Shown here: one piece after another, positions 15,501 through 28,100 of the stretch
How the letters are laid out: every line of letters starts with the position of its first letter
How positions within the stretch are numbered: position 1 is the first letter of the stretch
From: Dermatophagoides farinae
Taxonomy: Eukaryota > Arthropoda > Arachnida > Sarcoptiformes > Pyroglyphidae
Reading direction: 5' to 3'
Length of the DNA: 64,000 nucleotides
NCBI RefSeq assembly: GCF_024713945.1
Contig: NC_134686.1
Span: 1,760,001 to 1,824,000, forward strand
Program-made: the position numbers and the translations under genes
Notes under the pieces: generated by a model
Told to the model about the DNA's origin: nothing
The model's input: only the letters and a program-made list of their open reading frames with translations
Database searches by the model: none

Positions 15501-16502
15501 GATAAATAAGATCAAAATTTTTTTTTTTTTTGACTTTTGATCCATTATTATAGAACATATCAAATAGCGAATGAAAGATGTGATTGAAAATAAATCTTTT
15601 CTATATTCTATCCAGTAGATGAGAAGAGAAAAGAAACGTTTTGACGTTACTAATCTAATTATTTATTTTTTTCTTTGTTTCTATCGTATGGTCTTATTAT
15701 TATTTTTTTTTTAACTTCAATATAGACTAATAAAAGCCATGTGGTGAACCAATATCAATTTTTTTCATGGAAATCCGGAGTTGTGGTACCCGAATCTACC
15801 AAATCATTAATCACATTGACCGATGCAATTTTGTTGGCCAATAACCCGAATAATAACAATAATAATAATAATAATGGTCCAGAAATTATCATCAATTGTT
15901 CTAAATATAATGGAAAATCACAATCAACGGCAACATCATCATCTTCACCCATTTTAGTTCATTGTAGTGGTGGTGGTGATCGATCGTCAGTATTTGTTTC
16001 ATTCGCTAGTCTTGTACGACAATTACAGCTAGAGGAAAGAGTTGATGTATTTCAAACGGCAAGATATACAAAATCACAACGACAGTGTATGTTACAAACT
16101 ATTGTAAGTAATATAATATATAAATGATAATGATAACATAACATTATTGTTATTCTACTATTTGCAAAATTCAAAATAATTTGATTAGTGGGTGTAATTC
16201 CCTTTTTTTCCAACTATTCATGCATATATATTAGAATATGATGCAAATCATTGCATTTCTCCATGCATATATTAAACACTAGAATGAATTGATGATTAAT
16301 CATTTTTTTCTATTCTTTTCTTTTCTATTTTTTCCATCTCTTTTTGTCTTATTTGTCCACAAATCATCATGATCTTCATTATATTCGGATCGTATCAACA
16401 ATGAACTACAATCATCAGGCTCAATATGACTTTTTATATCGTTGTCTTATCGACTACATGGATTGTCATCACATTTGCAATAATAGTGATACGCAACTAT
16501 GA
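9505..16502 (+). CDS. Ptp69D: Receptor-type protein tyrosine phosphatase, Ptp69D-like
   Basis: Modelled exons: 9505-9970, 10068-10565, 10719-13301, 13525-13798, 13927-14554, 14654-14747, 14818-14885, 14957-15220, 15726-16103, 16419-16502 (1778 aa, phase kept at all junctions). Order: hydrophobic segment (about 54-70), Ser/Thr-rich stretch, two Ig domains (about 215-310 and 323-440, with paired Cys and DYSC / GTYVC), three fibronectin III domains (about 445-760), Ser/His/Gln-rich insert, membrane-proximal region, one membrane helix (about 1077-1100), then two phosphatase domains. D1 has KNRYPDIKSYDQTRV and HCSAGVGRTGTF with Cys 1387 and Arg 1393. D2 has HCSGGGDRS with Cys 1705 and Arg 1711. 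In the family it is a surface receptor that removes phosphate from phosphotyrosine, mainly in axon guidance. Two Ig plus three FN3 favours Ptp69D over Lar. Both WPD loops are altered. The start is uncertain because the hydrophobic segment lies unusually deep for a signal peptide. Confidence 0.92.
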
Positions 16503-17505
16503 ATTCATGCATATAAATTGTGTGTGTATTGGTGGTGGTGGTGGAACAAAAGGAAGAAAAAAAAATCGAATACGGAATTAATTTAAAGAATTTTATTCAC
16601 CACTAATTAAGAAGAATCTTTGCATCGAAAAAAAAGAAGAACAAAATAAACAACAATAAATAATAATGAGAATGTTGCCTTTTTCTCATTATATTAATAT
16701 TTTTTTTCCACCAATTCAAGATGTTATCGTTGTCATTGTTGTTGTTAATATTAATATTTGTAAATGTTGAATCCGGAATCATTGCCCGTACTTCTTTGTA
16801 AAAGAAAACAAAAATCCCCTTGCATCTTTCATTATCATCATCATTTAAATTAAGACTTGTTTTCATTTTTTTTTTTTTTTGATTTAAAATTTTTTTCATT
16901 GTTCAAATGGATATATAGCAAAAATATTCTTCTAAATAATAATATCAACAACAAAACACGAAACACAATGACAATGACAAAAAAATCAACATCAGAATTA
17001 ATTTTGTATCTTTTTTTTTCTTTTCCGGGGGCTAGTATCATCATCATATTGATAAATATGGGTCCATAAGGGTTTCTGTAATATTTATTTATCTGTATTT
17101 TTAGGAATTTTTTCCAAATTTTTTTTTTAAAAAGATTATTGATTAAATACTTTTATGATTTGCAAACAGAATTTTTCGAATGAAAATTGTTTGTGGCGGT
17201 CAGTTTCCTTGTTTTCCGGTTAATTAAAACACGCGTGTTATTAAACAACGAACAGCTAAAACCATTTTTATTTATCAATTCGAAAATAATGTCATAATAG
17301 AATTCACTAATAGATGGCGATAGTACAGTTTATATAATGTATATTTCGACAGTAAATGGCATCAATGTTAAAATAGTACACTCAGATGACTTGCAAAAGG
17401 TGTTTTTAAGTTTCAAACTTATTTGATTTTTTTTAACGATTATATATTGTTTGTATTTGTCACTTTCCATTTAAGAAATCGAAACATTGGACATCACCAT
17501 CAGAA
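16503..17505. other. Intergenic: phosphatase 3' end and p47 upstream region
   Basis: About 1 kb without coding sequence that I can support. It holds a likely polyadenylation signal for the phosphatase at 16645, poly(T) tracts and, at 17228-17239, the perfect 12-base palindrome AACACGCGTGTT about 270 bp before the p47 start. No UBA-like exon for p47 could be found here. Confidence 0.6.
16645..16650 (+). terminator. Putative polyadenylation signal, phosphatase gene
   Basis: AATAAA lies 143 bases past the phosphatase stop codon. Such hexamers are common by chance in AT-rich DNA, so the assignment rests on position only. Confidence 0.4.
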
Positions 17506-18586
17506 ATGTCGGATGACGATTCAAATTCAAATTCAAATAATAAACCGGTTCCAAAACCGAATACATCACGTAATTCAAATATAGCAACATTGTCATCAAT
17601 CAGAGATGATAGTGATCCTGGTGGTCAGGCATTTTATGCCGGTGGTTCTGAACATTCTGGTCAACAAGTATTAGGACCACAAAAATCTAATCGTGATCCA
17701 AATAATATTGTTTCGGAAATGTTTAAACAAGCACGTGAACACGCCATTTCGGAAGAAGAATTGAATGCTAGTAAAAAACCGAATAAATCAACATTCAGTG
17801 GTATTGGTGCTACACTTGGATCAGCTACTGAAATTTCTCGTAGAATTTTTGGTGGTCCATCATCATCATCTGCTCATCATTCAGACGATTCAAGTGACTC
17901 GGATCGAGATACTACATTGAAATTATGGCATGATGGATTCAGCATTGATGATGGTCCGCTTCGATCATATCAGGATCCATCAAATGCCGAATTTTTAGCA
18001 TCAATCCGTAGTGGACAAATTCCTCGTGAATTATCACGAGGAAGCAGATCTGAAGTTCATCTAAAAATGGAAGATCATCGTACTGAAGAATATCAAGCAC
18101 CACCGAAAAAACCAGCTAAACCATTTACAGGTGAAGGTCAACGTTTAGGAACACCGGCAAGTGAAATTATATCACAAGTTGGCCAACTTGTATCAACAGA
18201 TCCAGCTTCTAGAGAACAAGCCTTAGAATCGGCCAATGCTTATCTACAATTTGATAGTGCACAGCCACATACACGAGTCCAAATTAGATTAGCTGATGGA
18301 TCAAGGTATGATTCAATTTTTTTTCACCAAATTATTATTAAAATAAATATTTTTTTTACAAAAAAAAAACAAAAACATCAACAGGCTTGTTCCACAGATT
18401 AATATCGATCGTCGCATATCAGATTTACGACAATATATTTGTTTAGCACGACCAGAATATGGTGCATCACAATTCATATTGATGACAACTTTTCCAAATA
18501 AAGTTATTGATGATGAATCAATTACAATCAAAGATGGTGGTCTATCCAATGCATCAGTGGTTCAATGTATCAAAAATGATGATTGA
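17506..18586 (+). CDS. p47/p37-type UBX cofactor of p97 (NSFL1C / UBXN2 family)
   Basis: Two exons, 17506-18305 and 18385-18586, joined through a split Arg codon, give 333 aa. The family adapts the AAA+ ATPase p97/VCP to Golgi and ER membrane fusion and ubiquitin-linked tasks. Seen here: an acidic Ser/Asn-rich start; QAFYAGGSEHSGQQVLGPQ, almost as in p47; a SEP domain (about 136-200, LKLWHDGFSIDDGPLRSYQD); FTGEGQRLG; and a C-terminal UBX domain (about 253-333) with RLADGSR and TTFPNK, the loop that docks on p97. The N-terminal UBA domain of p47 is absent, so the model looks like p37 (UBXN2B), or an upstream exon has been missed. An in-frame open stretch before the ATG (KKSKHWTSPSE, preceded by a TTTAAG) could be exon sequence. 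It lies head-to-tail after the phosphatase and tail-to-tail with the DGK. Confidence 0.93.
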
Positions 18587-18767
18587 ATTTCTTACGAGAT
18601 AGCGAGAAAACGGCGATGATGATACACGAAATGTGATTGATTTCTTTTCACACACACACACACAAGAATATGAGAAAAACATTTTTTTATTTTAATTACA
18701 AACACAAACGCAAAAAAAAATTCATTTAATACAAACAAACAAACATGTTTTACAAAATATGAAATGA

Positions 18768-18773
18768 AATAAA
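18768..18773 (+). terminator. Putative polyadenylation signal, p47 gene
   Basis: AATAAA 182 bases after the p47 stop, followed by an A-rich stretch. Confidence 0.45.
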
Positions 18774-19583
18774 GAAAAAAAAATGTTCATGTACAATTAA
18801 CGTTGTTGTTGTTGTCGTTGTCGTTTTTTTTTTTTTTTTTTTTTTGGTTTTGCTTGTTTATCACACACGAGTTCTGGTTTTTTTTTGTTGTTGTTTGAAA
18901 ATTTGTATAAATAAAGATAAAAAAAATGATGATGGTAACAAATATGAAATAATAATAAAGGCAGGAAATAAAAAAAAAACAAAAACAAAGAAAAAAAATG
19001 AAAATAACAACAACAACAACAGAAAAAAATTGTGAAATCAAAGATTTATCACACAGTAGAATTAATCGCCAAGATTATTATGTACAATACAAAACATCGG
19101 CAACAATAATAAAGAAATTTTTTAAAGAAAAAAGGAAATTGAATTTGTACGATAGTAATGGTAGAGATCGAATGAATTATTATTGTTGTTGTTGTTGTTG
19201 TTTTGGTTTAATTAATTTTTTGTTTTCTTGTTATCACTGGGTTGATTTTTCCAAATCATCATCATCATTTGTATCCCTAGAATATGAACTACAACAACAA
19301 TAACTATATATATGATATATTCGAAGTTTTTTGTTTGTTTCAAAAAAAAAAAAAAATTTTTTGGATACGATTGCATTCGTGATTATACCATTCATTCATA
19401 TTTGGAAATATACGCATTCAAACGACAGGATATTAAAAAAAAAAAGACAATTTGGATTCGATGGACAAACACATGAGGACAAATAACGATGGAAATGGAT
19501 GATATTATTGTGGATGATACAAACATAGACACGTATAAAGTAGTAAAGGACATATTATCAGATCAGGTTGTAGGTACGGTGTT

Positions 19584-19589
19584 TTTATT
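19584..19589 (-). terminator. Putative polyadenylation signal, DGK gene
   Basis: AATAAA on the minus strand (TTTATT on plus), about 220 bases downstream of the DGK stop codon. Confidence 0.35.
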
Positions 19590-19811
19590 TTTTTTTTTTT
19601 TGGTCAATCAATCAATGTATGTGTATATAGAATCATCAATGAAAGGAATGAAAGATGATGAATGATTTAAGAGAATGGAGAAAAAAAAAGATTGAAAGAA
19701 AAATATAAAACAAAAAAAAAATCAAAATGGACATGAACTAATTAATTTAGAGGAACACTAAGATAGATAGAAAGGATAGAAGATTGGATGGAGAGAAAAA
19801 AAAGAGAATAC

Positions 19812-22086
19812 TCACTTTCGAAAAAATGATAATGAAAAACGTGATTTTGGTTCAGGCAATGCTGCCATTAACATTGGCATTTGATTTTTATGTGTAATAT
19901 GTATCTTTGAGAGAGAGAGAGAGAGAGAGAGAGAAAAAAAATGGATTGAATTCCTATTCGATCATAAATTGTTGATTCAAATACATACAGTACAAGGAGG
20001 CTGTAGCCATGGTTCACCATCGATTTGCATTGGAAAACGTTTTCGTGTTCTAAATTATAAAACAAAAACGGAAAAAAAATAGAATGAGATTAGATTAATA
20101 ATTTTGTCCAAATTAATTAATTAATTATAAACATGAATGATACTAATGATGATATTACCTTATCACAACACTGCTACATTGTGCTAAACGACGACCAGAA
20201 GCACGAAGACCAGCTTTTACTTGTCCCATATGCATACAATTCTCAAGGCCAATCACTTCAATGATTCTATCACCAATATCTTGTACAGCATTGGCTAAAT
20301 CTTTATTGATACTGGCCGAACTTTCACCATAACCAGATATGCTTGAATTGGATCCTTGAAATAATCAATATAAATAGAATCAATGGATATATATAAAAAA
20401 AAATTCGTTAATATACAATAAATGAATTGGTTGACTTGTTCGATATATAATGTGGAGAAAAAAAAATTGTACGCTTACTTCGGTGATAAATACCATAGGA
20501 TTTTATCTTTGATCTTTTCGTTGATTGTTGTTGTTTGTTTCTTCTGACATTTTCACCCCAAAGATTAGAGCCACCATAAATGGATGGTATATTAAGTACG
20601 GCAATTCCCTGTAATGAAGGGCCATTTTTCAAGTCCAATTGAAGACCATCACACTGTGTGCGTGTGTTTGTGTGCGTATGGGTAAATTGCACATGTACAT
20701 GAATAAATTTCGATCGAATTAATGGATGAAAATAAAAAATAGCAGAAAAAAACCGTAAATATTTTATCGAAAGAGAGAGAGAGAGAGAGAGAAGGAAAGA
20801 GATAGACCATTGACCATTTTCAAAAAAAAACTAACCATTATTTCTACATCTTCATGAAGATTTTTGCAAGTAGCAAAAAAAGTTTCTGATGTTGCAAATT
20901 CAAAATACCACATTTTATTCTTCATACGGCTATTGAATTTTTCTGGATGTTTTTCACGTTCCAAATGAAATTTAAATGCAATCGATGCATCCTTCATATT
21001 ATTATTATTATTATATATAAATTATAAATGAAAAAAAAAATACAACGATAGTGATCATTGATCAAAGATTCAGATATGAATAATGTAACAATACACACAA
21101 ACAAAAAAACACATACCACACCGATACTGAAATAATTATTAAATATATTACTAGGTATTGGATCACCTTTTTCACCACTTGATTCATTACTACTGATATC
21201 GATTTTCCAACGATCCAACATTACTGTACTGGATGTTTCAACTTTTTTCATTATTTTATTCAGGCTTTCATTATCATATCCAGGTCCCCAACGTAAACAA
21301 CGTGCTAGATCATTACCAGTACCAAGCGGTAGTATAGCTATAGGTGGAATGGATGTAAAATTCATTTTATCGATTGTATCTAGTATCCAACCAACAGTAC
21401 CATCACCACCACAACATAATACACGAATATTTGATACTTCTTTACAAAAACTTAATGCTTGATATGGTCCTTTGATTGCAATATTATAAACTTGTCGTGG
21501 ATTCAATAAATATTGGAATTTACGTAATATTCTGTAAGTGAAGAAAAAAAAACAATAAAATCACACAGTTTCACACATGCAACATACCGTGTTCCTTGTC
21601 TACCACCACTTTTCGGATTAATCAATACAATTAATGGATGTTGGCCCAATAAAGGCGTGATTTGAAATGAAATGGGACTCATCTAATTGTATTGTATGAA
21701 CATGGAAGTCATTAGTTAGTTTTTTTTTGGGATGAACAAAAATAGCAAAAAAAAACAAACTTACATTCTCCTGTTGTTGTTTATTACGTGCATTATTATC
21801 CGATGCTAACAATGGTAAAATTGTCATTTCGATTGGTACACTATGTGTTTCAGATATTGGTGTACGATGTTTATTTCGTTCACTACCACCACCACCACCA
21901 CCACGTTCACTATTAACACTACGTTGTCGTTCCTTGTGGAAAAAAAATAAAGAAAATTGAAATTGCATCATTATTATTGTTGGGCCAACAATGATAATAA
22001 AACAAAAAACTAAATAAATGACAGAACAAAAATACAAATAATTAAACACATTGCCGGGTAGAAAATGAAGAATATAAATTCCGTTT

Positions 22087-22117
<31 letters not shown>

Positions 22118-25100
22118 TTATACGATTCGAAACATGACATAGCAAAAAGAACAAGATGATAACATTGATAATAATAAAAAAGTTACTACTTCATTGACAA
22201 ATTATTCCGAAAAAAATGAATGAATGAATGAACAGATATAAAATTCAAATTGATTCGGCAACTGACTTTGCTGATGTTCTGTCATCATCGTCATATAGTT
22301 ATTTTTTTTATATATATTTGAATCCACAAAATAAACTGAACAAAACAAAACAGGAAAAAAATTCCAAAACACATCACATCACTATTACAGAATATTACAG
22401 AATATTATTTTTGTGATGTTTTCATGTAACAAAAAACAAAAAAATAAAAGTTACAATCTAAAAATTCCAATGAAACTGAAATGAAAAAAAACACTAAAAA
22501 AAATTCTACATTTGACATTTTTTTTCTCTTGTTTTGTTTTTTTTGTGATTTGATTTGACTTGTTTACATGAATGTGTGTGTGTGTGTGTATTTTTATGTT
22601 TTTTTTTCTTTTTGTTCATTATATGGCCACATACATACCAAAAATTCTTTGCCAGAGAACATTTATGTGTATATGGTATGTATGATATAATAAAAAAAAC
22701 TTACCAAAACAATAGGCACAATTGAAACTGGTGCCAATATATGATCACGATGAACACCAAGATTACATTCTGGTGGTAATTGGGAAGCACAATGATTATG
22801 TAGCTAAGATTATGTTGTGTATACAAGAATTCATGAATAGAATAATAATAATGAAAAAAAAATAATAATAAACAGATTGAAATTAATAATATCAAATATA
22901 ATATAATTACCGTCATTTGACACCAACGGCAGTGTAGACCGGTTATACCATTATATGATTTTACTGGTTTTCTACATTTATTACATTTTCCCGTACAATT
23001 GCCTTCGGTCCAATGATGTAAAAATACCTATATTCGCATGTATTCGTGTGTGTGTGTGTATGTTTTTCATTATTTGATTTTCAACAATAACCATGTTAAC
23101 AATTGAATAAATAAACAAGAAAATGAAATTTTTTTTATTATTATTATTATCATGAAAAATGATTTCATCAATGATTGAAAATTGCAAAAATAATTCACCT
23201 GAGATGTTTTCTTTGATTTTGAATAGGTACTAATACAGGATGCAGGCGCTCGTTGTACACATCGTTCATGAACGGTATATTTGCAAACTGTTAGAATAAC
23301 AGAACAACAACGAAAAAAAAATTCAATAGAAAAATATAATTAGAATTTTATAGCAAAATAAAAATATTTCATTTGATTCATATGTGGAGGCCGATAAGTT
23401 GATGGGAATTCCGTTGAAACTTTTTCTTTTTCTCTCTCATTTTTTTTGATATTTTTAGCAATAATTTTCATCATCATTACATTGCTACCTATATAAAAAA
23501 AATTTATTATTCATCATCATATATACATTCATTCTGAAAATGTCAAATGTATAATCAATCAAATTTTTACACAAACAAACTTATTCCATCGAACAATGAT
23601 GGTCAATGATCTAATCAGATTGATTTGAACAAAAAAAAAAAAAAAAACAACTGAGCCAATTATTCTAGGCCCCCAAAACAACAACAACAAATAAAAAAGT
23701 AAAAGTAAGAAAAAAAATCAGGCCCAGATTTAATTTGAAATATATATAATGAAGTGGGCAGTAAAAAAACCAAAAATATAGAAAACAACAACAATAACAA
23801 GAAAAAAAAACTTACAAACACAGCATAGACCTTTTTTACCAAGGCCAACCAACATATTGAGACAAAGATTACAATAGGCAGGCCTATTGAAATGTTTCAA
23901 TCGCCATACGTGATTGCCATCATCTTTGACATTTTGCTTGAAAAAAAAGAAAGAGAAAAATTTTCAAAAAAAAGAAGAAAATCAAAATCAAAACAAAACA
24001 AAAAAAAAATAACAACAAAGCATACTATTATAATAATATAAATAAAGAGGCAATGGATAAAAAAATAGGGAAACCGAGGCGAAAAGAAAAATAAATAAAC
24101 AAGGACCAAAACGAATAAAACGAAAAAAAATGTTCCAAATACCGAATCAAGTCCCAAAAGAACTAAAAGCGGAATGGTTGTCAGTCCACCACGTTTCCAT
24201 TCTTCCAATGAAACTGTTCCATCAGCATCGTAATCAATTTCGATCATCATTTCTTGAAGAATCTGTGTATAAAGAAGAAGAAAAAAACATCAAAATCAGT
24301 TATTTCTTTTTCATCATCATCATTGAAGATCGAATGATTCTTTTCAATTTGGATTTTTTTTTTCAATCGAACTTTATTCTTAAAGAAAAAAAAATTACAT
24401 CAATTCTAATTCAGAGACCTATATGTGTCTGTGTGCATGCAACCGCTGAATATAACAACAACAACAACAACAACAACAAAAAATTGAATGCAGTGAAGCA
24501 AACATTTTAAATGATGACGATGATGATGATCGATAAAAAGAAATTCTAATCCAAGAAAAAAAGAAAGAAAAATTCCTATCATCATTTGTGTGTTTGTATA
24601 GTGTGTGTGTGTCGTTATTTTTATTTTTCTACTTTCAAAAAAAAAAAAAAAAAAAAAATCCAACTTACGGGCTTTAATTCTGAAACATCCCAGCCAAGAT
24701 ATTCGGCCACTGTCATCATCTGGTCAACGATACAATCCATTTCCTTTTATTTTATTTTTTTTTTTTTGGCGATTGAAAATAAATAACAAAACAAACAAAA
24801 AAGAATTTGCATTGAAAAAGATTATTATTGCAAAATGTATACGTGAATATAGTCATGTATATTACGTGATATCAAATGTTATACCTAATATTTATACTTA
24901 CATTACTATCAAGATATCCATTTCCATCCGTATCATAAAGACGAAAAATGACTGATTAATGATCCATAAATGTGTAGATGGAAAGAAAAGAATCGAAAGA
25001 AAAAAAAATTTTCAAATTCATCAAATTCAAAATAAAAAAAAAACGAGAAAAACGAGATAGACGCATTTGAAAATAAATTCCAATTGACATACATTCCAAT

Positions 25101-28100
25101 TTATCTTCTGGTCTTCCAGCTTCAAGCAATGATAGATAACAAACAACATCTTTAAGTGGTACCCATAATGAATGGACATCGATATGTGAACTTGTTTTCC
25201 TTGAAATTGGTTTTGAAATTTCTATATTTTTTTTTTTGGAATGAGAAAAAAAATTTTGTCAAGAATTTTGAAATAATGATATGAAAATATTGAAAATAAT
25301 TCACAAAAGAAAAATTCACAGAGAGAAAAAAAAATGAAAAGAATCCAAAGGATTTTATGGATCAATGATTCTGTATAAAATTTTTTTTTCTCTTTTCTTT
25401 GCATTTCTCTCATCGTTTTGTTGATGCAAAATGAAATTCTGTATGATTCCATTTTGCTGAATAAACATTACGGAAATTCGTTTGTATGTGTGCAACAAGA
25501 AATGGAGAATTCAGAAAAAAAATCTACAAATTCATCAGCTATCTGAGATTGGTATTGATAATAGCAATAAAAAAAAAAATACAAAAGAGAAACCTCATTA
25601 TTATCATTCATGATTACATAATTCAAAAAAAATAATGATGATGATGATTCTATATTCTAATAATATTCATTCGAAATGTATACATAGGATGAATCACAGA
25701 AAAGCGAAACAAAACGAAAAAAACCACAGGCTGTGTGTGTGTGTGTGTGTGTGTGTGTGAACATCCGAAATATGATAATGGAAAAATAATAATGATTTTG
25801 ATGATTGTTGTTGGTAATAATAATAATAAAAAAAAAGGTTTAGAAAATCAACAACAACGATAATAATGGCAATTTCGTAATTCTAATTTGTTTGGTTTTT
25901 TTTTTTTTTTTGTTATTATTTATCATTTGTCTGGTTGGTTGGCAATATATCATCGTAGAGAATAAGAGAGAGAAAAATTCATTGTAATCTCATTTTGTTG
26001 AACTGAATTGTTTTATGATTGCGACACACACACACATCAATCAATCAATCACTTTCATCACTGTTTTTTTTTTTTTTTTTTTGGTTTATTATTATCATAA
26101 TTCATTTATTTATCTATCTTGATTTTCAATATTCAATAATAATGGTGGTTTTTTTTATGGCAGCCGCTTCAACAACCACCGCATTTATATTGAATATAAT
26201 GACGATGATGAATGCTGATGAATGCTTCAGGGTTTTGCAATTCTGGTTAAAAAAAAAGCCATCCAATATCATCATCATCATCATCATCAATTTATATTTA
26301 TGACACAATATATTCAACCACGTAAACAAGAGAAAAAAAAACAAAGAAAAAAATTAATTAACTTGTTTTTTTTTCTTGCTTCTGTTTTCATACCATACAA
26401 TATCACATAGTAACACACACACACACACACACACAGATGGAGTTATTATGATGGCCATATGTTGGTCCAGAATTAAGTGTTTAAAAACCAGAATAAGGGG
26501 GAAAAAATAGAAATTTCCAGTTTCAAAGAAATTATTATGACCACACACACACACACACACACATTTGAGAATCAGATTGATGGGAATGGAATACAACAAA
26601 CAAACAAGAATGTAGAAAAAAAAATCCAAAAATTTTTTTTGTTGTTACTGGAAAAATATATAAATAACTAAAAAAAAAACAAAACAATCCAGTTTCTGTT
26701 TTCTTTTCTCTCCGTTATTGTCATCATCATCATCATCATTCAATCTCTGTGTATATAGCGTTTTTGCTTGTGTGTGTGTGTGTAAAGTTTGTCATTATTC
26801 AGCATGTGTTGGTTGGTTGGTTGGTTGGTTGTTTGGTTTTGTAGATTCAACCAACCAACCAACATACACATGCTGATATTTGAGAAGTGAAGAGAAAAAA
26901 AAATTGAAAAAAAACCAAAGAAAGTAAAAAAAAAAGCTTTTTCAATGTTTTCTCAAATGTCAAACGAGAGTTTGTCCATCATCATGTTCAAAACCGAAAT
27001 GAAAAAAAAATATTAAAATAGTAGCTTGTTAAGATGATGTTGTTGTTGGTTGGTTGGTTGGTTTTGTCTACTCAACCGTTGACTATAGAAGAAAAAAAAT
27101 ACGGATGATGATGAGAATCAAGAATTTCAAATTATTCAATTTTTTTCCAAAGCTTTCTATTCAAAGATTTTTTTCTTTTCATTCACATTCTAATTCTTTC
27201 TCATCATTTCCTTCGAAAAAAAACATGTGATTTTTCTTTCTGTCATTCACATTCTGGCTATATGCATGAGTACAGAAATTGGTTTTTTTTCTATATATTT
27301 ATAGAAAAAAAAACTTTGACATATAAAAAAATCGAAAAAACTTACGTGCAATATTAACAAGTAATGAATTATTAGATTTTTTTGATGAATTTCTTGATAT
27401 TTGACTATGATTTGGTGATGATTCAAATGATTTTTGTTCCCGTAAATGATGATGATTCTGTTGTTGTTGTTGATGATGATGAGTAAATGTAACTGGATGG
27501 ACGGATGCACTACCAGCACGAGATCGTATTGATTGTCCAATAATATCTAAATGTTGATGTTGTTGTTGTTGTTGTTGTTGCTGTTGTTGGAAATCGATAA
27601 TATTATTCCGATTCACATTGGTTGATGGATGTGATAAATTATGTAATCGTTCTGTAATTGAATATAATTTTTCGGCCAATATTCCTGAACAATATTTTGT
27701 TGTTGTTGATAATGAATTTCGATTTGTTGTTGAATTATTATTATTACTAGTGTTATTATTATTCACATGAAATACAATCGAATCACGAGTTAATTCAGGT
27801 AATGATCCACTTGTTTTATTTTTTTGTGATTGTTTTTGTTGTTGTTGCTGCTGTTGCTGTTGTTGCTGTTGTTGTTGTCGTTGATAATGTTGTTGTTGTT
27901 GCTGTTTTTTCATCGTTTGATTCGGTGAAATTGTTATTGGTGTTGCTGTCGAAATAGCTGATGATTGTAATCTGGATTCTTCGGGATCCGAATTCGAAGG
28001 CGTTGTATTTAAATTAATTTTTTGATTTTGTCCCGATATTGATGTTGATATGTTTCCGCAGCCACCACCACCACCACCACCACCGCTGCTGCTGCTTCCA

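Larger units (their letters stand above)
18587..19811. other. Convergent intergenic region between p47 and DGK genes
   Basis: This 1.2 kb holds the 3' ends of two genes facing each other. A p47 polyadenylation hexamer is at 18768 and a DGK one on the minus strand at 19584-19589. The rest is poly(A/T), (GTT)n and (CA)n. Short Lys/Asn-rich open frames are simple-sequence artefacts. Confidence 0.6.
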
